Assembly (NCBI RefSeq): GCF_001757105.1
Contig: NZ_MDHN01000008.1
Span: forward strand, 62,001 to 126,000
Direction of reading: 5' to 3'
Length of the DNA: 64,000 nucleotides
From: Alteromonas confluentis
GTDB taxonomy: Bacteria > Pseudomonadota > Gammaproteobacteria > Enterobacterales > Alteromonadaceae
Part shown: positions 7,788 through 15,067 of the stretch, one piece after another
How positions within the stretch are numbered: position 1 is the stretch's first letter
Layout: each line of letters opens with the position of its first letter
Position numbers and translations under genes: made by a program
The notes under the pieces: generated by a model
What the model was told of the DNA's origin: nothing
The model's input: only the letters and a program-made list of their open reading frames with translations
Databases searched by the model: none

Positions 7788-8990
7788 ATGAAACCAACTG
7801 CATTTTTCAAAAAAACAGTCGTCGCAGTCGCACTCTCTGGTGCACTTTTCCCTGCGATGGCCGCCGACTGGTATGACGCAATGAAGCAATCTACAGCAAC
7901 CGCTGATTTTCGTGTGCGCTATGAAGGTGTGGATCAAGACAATGCATTGAAAGATGCTAGTGCACTGACGCTGCGTACGCTGGTTGGTGTGACCACCGGT
8001 AGCTACAATGGCTTCTCGGTTACCGCGCAAATGGAAGATGTGCGTATTGCGTTTGACCAAGGCGAATACTCTGTGCCACCTACAGGTTTCAAGCCAGGCG
8101 AATATTCAGTTGTTGCCGACCCTGAGACCACCGAATTACATCAAGGCTTTGTACAGTACAAAAATGAAAACCTGACTCTGAAAGCCGGTCGTCAAATCAT
8201 CGCTCTCGATGGACACCGGTTTGTTGGTCACGTTGGCTGGCGTCAGGATTGGCAAACGTTTGATGCCGTTTCTGCAAAATACACCTATGGTGACCTCACA
8301 GCATTCTACGGTTATGTTACTCAGCGTAACCGCATCTTCGCTGAAGCACAGGATCTAGACAGCAAAGATCACCTGGTTAACGTGTCTTACGTTAGCCCTA
8401 TCGGTAAGTTCACGGGTTATGCGTATCTGCTTGAAGTTGATAACGATACCAACAACTCATTAGATACTTACGGTATCAGCTATGCAGGCAGCACTGAACT
8501 CGATGGATTCAAACTGATTTATAACGCTGAATTTGCTACCCAAAGTAATGACTCTGGCGCGGCCAGCTACGATGCCGACTATCTGATGTTGGAAGGTGGT
8601 GCCGTAGTATCTGGCTTCACCGGAAAGGTTACCTATGAAGTATTGGGTTCAGATGACGGCATGTACGGTTTCTCAACCCCGTTAGCAACGCTACACAAAT
8701 TTAACGGTTGGAGTGACCAATTCCTGGCAACACCAGCTCAAGGTCTTGAAGATTTGTCATTCACCATCACTGGCCCACTATTTGGTGGTAAAGTGTTGGC
8801 TGCCTACCATGAGTTTGATGCTGATGAAGCTACGGCAGAAATCAGTGATCTGGGTAGCGAACTTAATTTACAATATGTGACGAAGTTTGCAGAACATTTC
8901 TCACTCGGTGTTAAGTATGCGACCTACGATGCCGGCGACATTAAAGTGGATACAGATAAAGTATGGGTGTGGGTAGGCTTAAAATTCTAA
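7788..8990 (+). CDS. outer-membrane porin, alginate-export (AlgE) type beta-barrel
   Basis: A 400-residue protein with a cleavable signal peptide (about residues 1-24, ending AMAA before DWYDAMKQ). Alternating amphipathic strands follow, such as ADFRVRYEGV, LTLRTLVGVTTGSYNG and LTLKAGRQIIALDG, ending in a C-terminal Phe typical of BAM substrates. The pattern matches the alginate-export/OprD-like family. Position after nrtABD suggests it admits nitrate or another small anion through the outer membrane, not alginate; this is inference. AGAGGA precedes the ATG. A 93-base gap with a hairpin separates it from nrtD. Confidence 0.8.
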   Translation: MKPTAFFKKTVVAVALSGALFPAMAADWYDAMKQSTATADFRVRYEGVDQDNALKDASALTLRTLVGVTTGSYNGFSVTAQMEDVRIAFDQGEYSVPPTGFKPGEYSVVADPETTELHQGFVQYKNENLTLKAGRQIIALDGHRFVGHVGWRQDWQTFDAVSAKYTYGDLTAFYGYVTQRNRIFAEAQDLDSKDHLVNVSYVSPIGKFTGYAYLLEVDNDTNNSLDTYGISYAGSTELDGFKLIYNAEFATQSNDSGAASYDADYLMLEGGAVVSGFTGKVTYEVLGSDDGMYGFSTPLATLHKFNGWSDQFLATPAQGLEDLSFTITGPLFGGKVLAAYHEFDADEATAEISDLGSELNLQYVTKFAEHFSLGVKYATYDAGDIKVDTDKVWVWVGLKF

Positions 8991-9544
8991 ACAATCAGAC
9001 TACCGGGGTTATTCTCTGCGGTGGTAAGTCCTCCAGAATGGGGCGGGATAAGTCTCGTCTGAAACTGGGGGGCAGCACGTTACTCGACGTCACGCGTCAG
9101 CGTCTTTCAACCGTGACAGAAAACGTGTTCACTGCAGGCCGGGAAGATTGTGATTTTATCGATACCTACAAAGACAAAGGGCCTGCTATGGCCCTTTTCA
9201 GTTTGCTTGAACAAGCTGATGTGGAGGACGGGGCAAGGCTTCTATGCATGCCGGTAGATATGCCGCTGTGTTCTGTTGCTTGTTTACAAGCTGCCCTTGA
9301 TGCCAGTCGTAACAATAACTGTAGCGTGTACGCATTAGATGCAGTGATGCCATTAGTGTTGTTGTACTCGGAAGAAGGATTTCGTCAGTTGCAGCAGCGC
9401 ACAGCAGAAAACGCATCGTTATCATTACGGGGCTTACTTCACTGTTTTAACGGCGAAGCAGTTGATTTACAGCGATTCGGGAACGAACTTATGAATGTGA
9501 ACGATCCCGACGACTGGGCAAAAATTAACGAACTGACGAAATAA
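8963..9544 (+). CDS. mobA: molybdenum cofactor guanylyltransferase
   Basis: A 193-residue cytoplasmic enzyme that joins GMP from GTP to molybdopterin, making the MGD cofactor that assimilatory nitrate reductase needs. The N-terminal nucleotide-binding motif LCGGKSSRMGRDKSRL near residue 19 is diagnostic; CMPVDMPLCS near 94 matches the metal-binding loop. The start overlaps the end of the porin gene by 28 bases; ATG 8963 is the only ATG before the motif, and GTG 8969 is an alternative. Its place at the end of the nitrate cluster is consistent with supply of cofactor to a nitrate reductase encoded outside the window. Confidence 0.88.
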   Translation: MGVGRLKILNNQTTGVILCGGKSSRMGRDKSRLKLGGSTLLDVTRQRLSTVTENVFTAGREDCDFIDTYKDKGPAMALFSLLEQADVEDGARLLCMPVDMPLCSVACLQAALDASRNNNCSVYALDAVMPLVLLYSEEGFRQLQQRTAENASLSLRGLLHCFNGEAVDLQRFGNELMNVNDPDDWAKINELTK

Positions 9545-9557
9545 AACGGGTAGCCGT

Positions 9558-10148
9558 TTACGCAGTAAGCCAGCCTTTTGACACCGCCAAATCCAACTGT
9601 TCGTTCACATAGGCCCACAATTTAGGTGCACAATGCTCAAGATGGGCATTTCTGGCCAGAATTTTACTTTTCGCTACGTTGTGGCGAACCCAACTTCCGC
9701 CTTCTGCTGCCATATTCTGGAACACCGGTAAAACCCGATCCATGGCTTTGGCAAATTTAGCATCTGCGGTTTCTGCCGCCTCAAACTCATGCCACAAAGC
9801 ATGAAGATGTTTCCCTTGGGCTTCAGGCAGCAAGCCGAAAATGCGGTCTGCGGCAGCGAATTCCTTGGTTTCTTGTTCTGCATGATCTGCCACTTCTGCA
9901 AAGGCAAATAAGTCACCGGCATCAATTTCCACCAGATCGTGGATCAGTATCATCTGCGTGACGCGCTGAATGTCTATTGCCTGCTCGGCATAAGGCGCTA
10001 ACACGTTAGCCATTAACGCCACATGCCAGCTGTGCTCTGCACTATTTTCCTGTCGATCACCGTCGCAAGGTAAACGTACTTGTCGCTTCACGGCTTTAAG
10101 TTGATCGAGTTCGCGGATGAAATCGGCAAAGGCCTGAATATCGCTCAT
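9558..10148 (-). CDS. HD-domain hydrolase (HD_3/HDDC2-like, probable nucleotidase)
   Basis: A 196-residue soluble protein with an HD metal-binding core: SAEHSWHVALMA near residue 35, ILIHDLVEIDAGD near 68 and a later Asp in KAMDRVLPV. Relatives hydrolyse deoxynucleoside monophosphates (YfbR, HDDC2), so a nucleotide-pool role is likely. Start chosen at 10148, where GGAGG lies 6 bases upstream; the longer frame to 10190 runs into the dsbA terminator and adds an implausible hydrophobic leader. Convergent with mobA, with only 13 bases between the stops. Confidence 0.8.
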   Translation of the reverse strand: MSDIQAFADFIRELDQLKAVKRQVRLPCDGDRQENSAEHSWHVALMANVLAPYAEQAIDIQRVTQMILIHDLVEIDAGDLFAFAEVADHAEQETKEFAAADRIFGLLPEAQGKHLHALWHEFEAAETADAKFAKAMDRVLPVFQNMAAEGGSWVRHNVAKSKILARNAHLEHCAPKLWAYVNEQLDLAVSKGWLTA

Positions 10149-10177
10149 TGCTACCTCCAAAAAATAAGCTCCAAATA

Positions 10178-10204
10178 AAAAACGCGCCATTGGGGCGCGT
10201 TTTT
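10178..10204 (-). terminator. terminator downstream of dsbA
   Basis: An 11-bp stem AAAACGCGCC... (10178-10188 with 10194-10204) with a U-rich tail on the minus strand, 16 bases after the dsbA stop. Confidence 0.85.
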
Positions 10205-10219
10205 CAAATCATATTTGTG

Positions 10220-10849
10220 TTACTGCTGAGAAAGCCAAACAACCAAATCTCTAACGTCATCGAAAGTCATGCCTTGTACAAAGGTTGCCTTGTATTTACC
10301 GTTTACGATAAATGTTGGCGTACCGGTCACATCTTTACGATATTGTTCCTGAATTTTCAGGTTTTTCTTCACCATATTATCAACAGAGAAGTTAGATGTT
10401 TTCGCTAACTTGTCGAACTCTTCCGGGTCGACATCATTAACCACAAAGATGTTTTTCAAATCAGACATTCCACCTATTGAGGCACGTTGCTGATGAATGT
10501 AGTTAAAGATTGCACCGTTCAACTCATCTTCACGTTTTAGCACGCGACCAATCATCATGGCGCGGGTGGCGTCATCCTGTACTGATTCGTCCGCACCAGG
10601 CATGAAGTTCACGTGGATCTTGGTAAACTTTACGTTTTCTGGCAGGGCTTTTTTGATTTCGGCAACCACTGGCTCGAAACGGAAGCAGTGACCGCACCAG
10701 AAGGAAGCGAACTCATAAACCGTAGGCTTTGACGTTGCCGGCTGGTCTAATACTTCGTAATGGGTTCCTTCTTTCCACTTAACGTCATCTGCGCAAGCCT
10801 GCAGAGGAAGCAGCAGGGCAGTCAACAGAAATAAAGCAATTTTTTTCAT
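10220..10849 (-). CDS. dsbA: thiol:disulfide interchange protein DsbA with CGHC active site
   Basis: A 209-residue periplasmic oxidase that introduces disulfides into secreted proteins. A signal peptide (about 1-20, cleavage after ACA) is followed by a thioredoxin fold with active site C52-G-H-C55 in FASFWCGHCFRF, the helical insert, and the cis-Pro loop VTGTPTF near 178. The dipeptide between the cysteines is GH, as in eukaryotic PDI, rather than the PH of E. coli DsbA, which may alter redox potential. The helical insert and length otherwise match DsbA. Single gene with its own terminator. Confidence 0.9.
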   Translation of the reverse strand: MKKIALFLLTALLLPLQACADDVKWKEGTHYEVLDQPATSKPTVYEFASFWCGHCFRFEPVVAEIKKALPENVKFTKIHVNFMPGADESVQDDATRAMMIGRVLKREDELNGAIFNYIHQQRASIGGMSDLKNIFVVNDVDPEEFDKLAKTSNFSVDNMVKKNLKIQEQYRKDVTGTPTFIVNGKYKATFVQGMTFDDVRDLVVWLSQQ

Positions 10850-10908
10850 CGGTTAACAATCCATAATACAAAATCAAAAAAAGAGTACCACAGTGATCCC
10901 GTGCCGAC

Positions 10909-10939
10909 TAGCGTTCACGACAAGATGTCGTAAACGCGA
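10909..10939 (-). other. hairpin downstream of srkA
   Basis: A near-perfect 14-bp stem around loop ATCTT (minus strand), 31 bases after the srkA stop. There is no U-tract, so it may be a weak terminator or 3'-end stabiliser. Confidence 0.4.
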
Positions 10940-10969
10940 GTTAACAGCAAGTTTCGGCCTAAGTCTGGA

Positions 10970-11977
10970 TTAATAACCCAGCTTTAGCGGTGGCTCGTGA
11001 AGCGCTGCCAATTGTTCTTTAAGTGCAAGGATCTGCCCTTCCCAGTATTTATCTTCGGCAAACCAGGGAAACGCCCGCGGAAATGCCGGGTCTTCCCAGC
11101 GTTGAGACAACCAGGCCATATAATGCACCATACGCATGGCACGAAGCGGCTCAATCAGCGCAAGTTGGTTGTTGTCGAAGCTGTGGAATTCTTCGTAAGC
11201 TTCTACCAGTACATCCAACTGCAGCAATTGTTGTTGCCTGTCACCACACAGCATCATCCACAAATCCTGGATGGCTGGCCCCATACGACAATCATCTAAA
11301 TCCACAAACATGGGGCCGTCTCGCCAGAGAATGTTGCCTGGGTGACAGTCGCCATGAAGGCGAATAAGGTCGGTGGCGCTGTACCGCTTTTGGGTTTCTT
11401 TAATCAATGGGTCAAGAATAGCAAAAAAGGCGGTCTCTAAATGGCGTGGCAATAGTCGGCTTGTGGTGAGGATCTTTCGAGGTTTGTCGAGAAAATTCTG
11501 CAGATTAAGTTCGGGGCGAAATTGAAAAGGCTTAGCCTGCGCGACGCGATGCATGCGGCCGATGAAGCGTCCCATCCACTCAAGCTGATCGAGGTTATCA
11601 ACTTCGAACTGCCGTCCACCGGCAGACGGAAATACAGCAAAACGGAATCCGCATGCATGGTGCAGGGTTTTCCCGTCGACTTCCATCGGCGCCACCAGTG
11701 GAATATCGGCATCGGCGATTTCTTTGGCGAAACTGTGTTCTTCAAGGATTTGTTCATCGCTCCAGCGACTGGGGCGATAGAATTTAACCACCAGACGCTG
11801 ACCGTCATCGGCTTTGAACTGGTAAACCCGGTTTTCATAGCTGTTTAGCGCCAGCAAGCCAGATTCTGGGAAAATCCGGCAACTTTCAAGGGCGTCTAAT
11901 ACGGTGTCAGGGCTTAAGCCCGCAAAGGCAAAATCGCCTTGTTCTTTATTATCTGTAGAGGAATTTTGTTGGTTCAT
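10970..11977 (-). CDS. srkA: stress response serine/threonine kinase A (YihE/RdoA family)
   Basis: A 335-residue cytoplasmic kinase of the aminoglycoside-phosphotransferase fold, which in E. coli counters stress-triggered death and is encoded next to dsbA, as here. It has VVKFYRPSRW (ATP-binding Lys), catalytic loop LHGDCHPGNILW and metal site FVDLDDCRMGPAIQDLW. Start set at 11977, preceded by GGAAG and giving the family length (E. coli 328); the frame to 12019 adds 14 residues and overlaps ccoG further. The 28-base overlap with the ccoG end suggests coupled translation. Confidence 0.87.
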   Translation of the reverse strand: MNQQNSSTDNKEQGDFAFAGLSPDTVLDALESCRIFPESGLLALNSYENRVYQFKADDGQRLVVKFYRPSRWSDEQILEEHSFAKEIADADIPLVAPMEVDGKTLHHACGFRFAVFPSAGGRQFEVDNLDQLEWMGRFIGRMHRVAQAKPFQFRPELNLQNFLDKPRKILTTSRLLPRHLETAFFAILDPLIKETQKRYSATDLIRLHGDCHPGNILWRDGPMFVDLDDCRMGPAIQDLWMMLCGDRQQQLLQLDVLVEAYEEFHSFDNNQLALIEPLRAMRMVHYMAWLSQRWEDPAFPRAFPWFAEDKYWEGQILALKEQLAALHEPPLKLGY

Positions 11978-13382
11978 CGACTTCCACAACATTGCCCTCA
12001 GCATCTTCGGTACGGACATGGAAATAAATGTCTGTCACCGCCTCGCTAAGGTTCTTCGGAGAGGTTTCCAGAGATAGTGGCATACTGAAGACTTCTCCGC
12101 CACCAACAGTTACTGTGGTATCGGCTAAAATATTGTAGCTAGCTAAACCTTTCACCTCGATAGTGTAGGTATGGGTGTCCTGAGATTTGTTCAGAATTTT
12201 GATGGTGTAGACGTTCTCTACATTGCCCCGGCCGTTTTCTCGGAACAGGGAGTTGCGATCACGTATCAGGTCGACTTCTAATGGTGAGCGAGTGAGAATA
12301 TCTGCCATGAGCAGGCCAATCATCACTAACAGTACCACGAAATAGCCAATCAGTTTGGGCCGCACAATATTTGTATGGCCTCCTGTAAGACGCTCTTCAG
12401 ACGTAAAACTAATCAGCCCTTTGGGATAGTTCATTTTCTCCATAACGCCATTGCAGGCATCTACACACGCACCGCAGTTGATACATTCATATTGCAGTCC
12501 ATTGCGAATATCGATACCGGTAGGGCATACCTGCACACACAGGTTGCAGTCGATACAATCACCGAGCGCTTTGTCAGCCAATTCTTCATGCTTCAGTTTA
12601 CGGGGGCGAGGTCCACGTTTCTCCCCTCGGTTGTAATCGTAAGAAACCGTAAAGGTGTCTTTATCGAACATGGCAGATTGAAAGCGGGCGTAAGGGCACA
12701 TGTGGGTACACATGATTTCTCGCATCCAACCGGCATTCCCATAGGTACAACCTGCGAAGAACAGAATTGAAAATACCGCCCAGAAACTGGCATTGAAGGT
12801 AAAAAAGTCGATAAACAAGGCGCCGATCGGTGTGAAGTAACCTACAAAGGTGAGGGCGGTGAGCATGGCAACAGAAAGCCAGGCAATATGCTTGAGTGAT
12901 TTGCGCCAGAACTTATCGAAATCGAGAGGGCGCTCATCCAGCTTAATGCGCTTGTTACGGGGCCCTTCAATTTTTTCTTCAAACCACACGTACATATAAA
13001 CCCAAGTGGTTTGCGGGCACATAAATCCACACCACACCCGCCCGGCGAAAGTGGTGACAAAAAACAGCGCGAATGCACCGACAATAAAGATGTATGCCAG
13101 TAACGTGAGATCTTGCGGCCACAGCGTGAGACCAAAAATGGTAAAACGCTGGTTCATAATATCCAGCAGAATAGCCTGATGCCCGTCGTATTGAATCCAG
13201 GGAATGAGCGCAAAAATACCAACAAAAATAAAGCCAAATAAGCGGCGGAACGTCTCGATAGGGCCCTTAACGGCACGAACATAAATTTGGCTGCGCGCCG
13301 ATGGGCGTTTTTTGTTACTGCCACCGGGCGGCTGATGCACTTTTACCGGAGAGACGTTTTTTACCTGAATTTGTTCGCTCAT
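11949..13382 (-). CDS. ccoG: cytochrome c oxidase accessory protein CcoG (RdxA/FixG)
   Basis: A 477-residue inner-membrane iron-sulfur protein needed for cbb3 oxidase maturation, linked to copper handling. Transmembrane segments occur near residues 45-65, 85-110, 165-185 and 195-215, with the conserved CGFMCPQTTW motif. A 2[4Fe-4S] ferredoxin-like domain follows, with CIDCNLCVQVCP and CINCGACVDACN, then another membrane segment and a C-terminal Ig-like domain (FixG_C). Start placed at 13382 behind AAGGTT; the frame to 13433 would add 17 residues without support. A candidate FNR box lies about 70 bases upstream. cbb3 subunits are not in this window. Confidence 0.92.
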   Translation of the reverse strand: MSEQIQVKNVSPVKVHQPPGGSNKKRPSARSQIYVRAVKGPIETFRRLFGFIFVGIFALIPWIQYDGHQAILLDIMNQRFTIFGLTLWPQDLTLLAYIFIVGAFALFFVTTFAGRVWCGFMCPQTTWVYMYVWFEEKIEGPRNKRIKLDERPLDFDKFWRKSLKHIAWLSVAMLTALTFVGYFTPIGALFIDFFTFNASFWAVFSILFFAGCTYGNAGWMREIMCTHMCPYARFQSAMFDKDTFTVSYDYNRGEKRGPRPRKLKHEELADKALGDCIDCNLCVQVCPTGIDIRNGLQYECINCGACVDACNGVMEKMNYPKGLISFTSEERLTGGHTNIVRPKLIGYFVVLLVMIGLLMADILTRSPLEVDLIRDRNSLFRENGRGNVENVYTIKILNKSQDTHTYTIEVKGLASYNILADTTVTVGGGEVFSMPLSLETSPKNLSEAVTDIYFHVRTEDAEGNVVEVDEPTKFLYR

Positions 13383-13450
13383 GAAGGCAACCTTACTGAC
13401 ACAGGTGTCTGTTATTTGCTGCCAGTATAGCAAGAGTAGATAAGCCAGAC

Positions 13451-13464
13451 TTAATACAGATCAA
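13451..13464 (-). promoter_or_regulatory. candidate FNR/Anr box upstream of ccoG
   Basis: On the minus strand TTGAT-N4-ATTAA matches the FNR consensus TTGAT-N4-ATCAA in 9 of 10 positions, 69 bases before the ccoG ATG. CcoG serves the microaerobic cbb3 oxidase, so oxygen control is expected. Confidence 0.6.
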
Positions 13465-13606
13465 GAAAAAAAGTGCATAACAGTCTGTTCCGGCTTATTA
13501 AAAACAATATTCAGGTATAAAACTCAAACTATTTAATTAGCTTTCAGGCGGTTATATTCTCAACAGGTTATCAGGTTAAATATAAAGCCGTGTCTCTGCT
13601 GTCTGA

Positions 13607-14011
13607 ATGAGATTGGCTTTGCGATTACAGGGTCAGGTTAATCAGATGTGGCGTGGTTTTTTGGTGATATCAGAGATAGCAGTACTGATCTTTGTGCTCC
13701 GTTTACCAATGGTTCAGTATATTTTTAAAGATGCTCAGGCTGAAGTGAGTAGCTGGTATGAATATGTAGCCACATGGCAGGAACGCAAAGAACTGGAATC
13801 TCTGCTATCGGTAACGGCACCCATGCGGGAACAACTTCGTCCGTTCCAACAGGATTATGTCGATGACATCCTGCAAAGTCGCGATAGCATCATTTCTTTT
13901 CATCACACCTATTGCGTAACCGACGATATTAACCCCTTTATTAGTGGTGGCGAGTTGAGGCATTTTTGCGCCGCCATCGCCAGTACGGAACTGCTGTCTG
14001 CCACGTTGTAA
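13607..14011 (+). CDS. small membrane-anchored hypothetical protein
   Basis: A 134-residue protein I do not recognise. A hydrophobic segment (GFLVISEIAVLIFVLRLP, about residues 17-34) suggests an N-terminal membrane anchor; the rest is soluble, with two Cys in the C-terminal third. No clear ribosome binding site precedes ATG 13607; ATG 13646, just before the membrane segment and 10 bases after AGG, is an alternative giving 121 residues. It stands alone, divergent from ccoG. Length and hydrophobic pattern support a real gene, but family is unknown. Confidence 0.55.
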   Translation: MRLALRLQGQVNQMWRGFLVISEIAVLIFVLRLPMVQYIFKDAQAEVSSWYEYVATWQERKELESLLSVTAPMREQLRPFQQDYVDDILQSRDSIISFHHTYCVTDDINPFISGGELRHFCAAIASTELLSATL

Positions 14012-14287
14012 TTGCAACGATACCAAGTGGCCCCCCGCACTATATACTTTCCTACACGTATTTCCCTCGCTGAATCGCATAGCGCGTTTCTGCGTTATTT
14101 TGATCTCAGTCGTTCAGCTTAAGTTCATCTGCCTTGTTTAATAATAAACGCCCACAATGGGAACAAATCGGTGATATTCTGTTCTAATCATCATGAGGCA
14201 CCCATTTGTGCATGTGTAGTCGTTCGAACGGGTGCTCTGTGGTTTGGCACTTCGCGGCAGTTGTCTATTTTCTAAAGGAGACAAAGC

Positions 14288-14818
14288 ATGAATACTCTGA
14301 CGAAAGCTGTGCTGGTTTCGTTGGCAACAAGCAGCCTGACAATATCGGCAAATGCACTGGCTGCATCTGTAGAAATTAATTGGCAGAATCCTGAAAAGTA
14401 CGCAGATGTAAGGCCGACGAATGAAAGTCGGGTTAAGTTTCGTGAACGCACTTTCGAGGCCCTCGATAAGTACGTGGGTGAACTCGCTGAAAAGCTGCCT
14501 GAGAAAGAAAAATTATCAATGACCGTCACCAATCTGGATCTTGCGGGGCAGGTATGGCCAAGCAGTTTCGTATTCGGCAACGCCACAGGCAGTGACGTTC
14601 GCATCATTAAGCGTGTGGACATTCCCCGAATTTCGTTTTCTTATTCACTCACTGATGATAGTGGCAAAGTACTAAAAAGTGCTGATGTGAAGTTAAAAGA
14701 CATGAGCTTTCTTGATAATCCATCCACGTTCAGACAAAACGAATATCTGGGATATGAGAAAGCGATGCTGAAAGATTGGTTTGATGAAGAAATGGCCGAT
14801 GCTCTCGCACAAAACTAA
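14288..14818 (+). CDS. DUF3016 domain-containing exported protein
   Basis: A 176-residue protein with a signal peptide (about 1-26, cleavage near ALAAS) and a DUF3016 domain beginning at VEINWQNPEKYADVRP. Function is unknown; the family occurs in gammaproteobacterial periplasms. AAAGGAGA precedes the ATG. Monocistronic, with its own terminator. The 275-base stretch before it (14012-14287) has a hairpin of GAGGCACCC with GGGTGCTC around 14193-14241 but no gene that I can support. Confidence 0.78.
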   Translation: MNTLTKAVLVSLATSSLTISANALAASVEINWQNPEKYADVRPTNESRVKFRERTFEALDKYVGELAEKLPEKEKLSMTVTNLDLAGQVWPSSFVFGNATGSDVRIIKRVDIPRISFSYSLTDDSGKVLKSADVKLKDMSFLDNPSTFRQNEYLGYEKAMLKDWFDEEMADALAQN

Positions 14819-14841
14819 CGTTTAGCATACTGCTCGTTTAC

Positions 14842-14871
14842 AAAAAAACCTGACGTCGTTCAGGTTTTTTT
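14842..14871 (+). terminator. terminator after the DUF3016 gene
   Basis: AAAAAACCTGA pairs with TCAGGTTTTTT around a short loop, ending in T7, 24 bases after the stop. Confidence 0.88.
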
Positions 14872-14942
14872 ATGCCCGCTCCTCGATTAAATTTACATAT
14901 AAATCTAACCTAATATTCCTGCAGCCCTTACCAAGCAATACC

Positions 14943-15017
14943 TGTAGACCAGTTGGTCAAAATAATGTCAGTTTGGGTCAAAAAGTTGTCATTTCTCTGT
15001 AGTATTTTCTTTATACT
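14943..15017 (+). promoter_or_regulatory. phased array of PhoB-like half-sites and -10 element of the nuclease gene
   Basis: Half-sites TGTAG (943), GGTCA (955), TGTCA (966), GGTCA (976), TGTCA (987) and TGTAG (998), numbered from 14000, recur every 10-12 bases. The last pair, TTGTCAT-N4-CTGTAGT (14986-15003), is a recognisable Pho box. TATACT at 15012-15017 lies 8 bases beyond, as in PhoB-dependent promoters where the box replaces the -35. The ATG is at 15068. Confidence 0.6.
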
Positions 15018-15067
15018 CTTCAACTGCACTTTGGGACAGTTTCTAATAACAAGCAGGAGCAACAATA

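Noticed and set aside
10149..10190. N-terminal extension of the HD hydrolase to 10190
   Set aside because: It runs through the dsbA terminator; GGAGG places the start at 10148.
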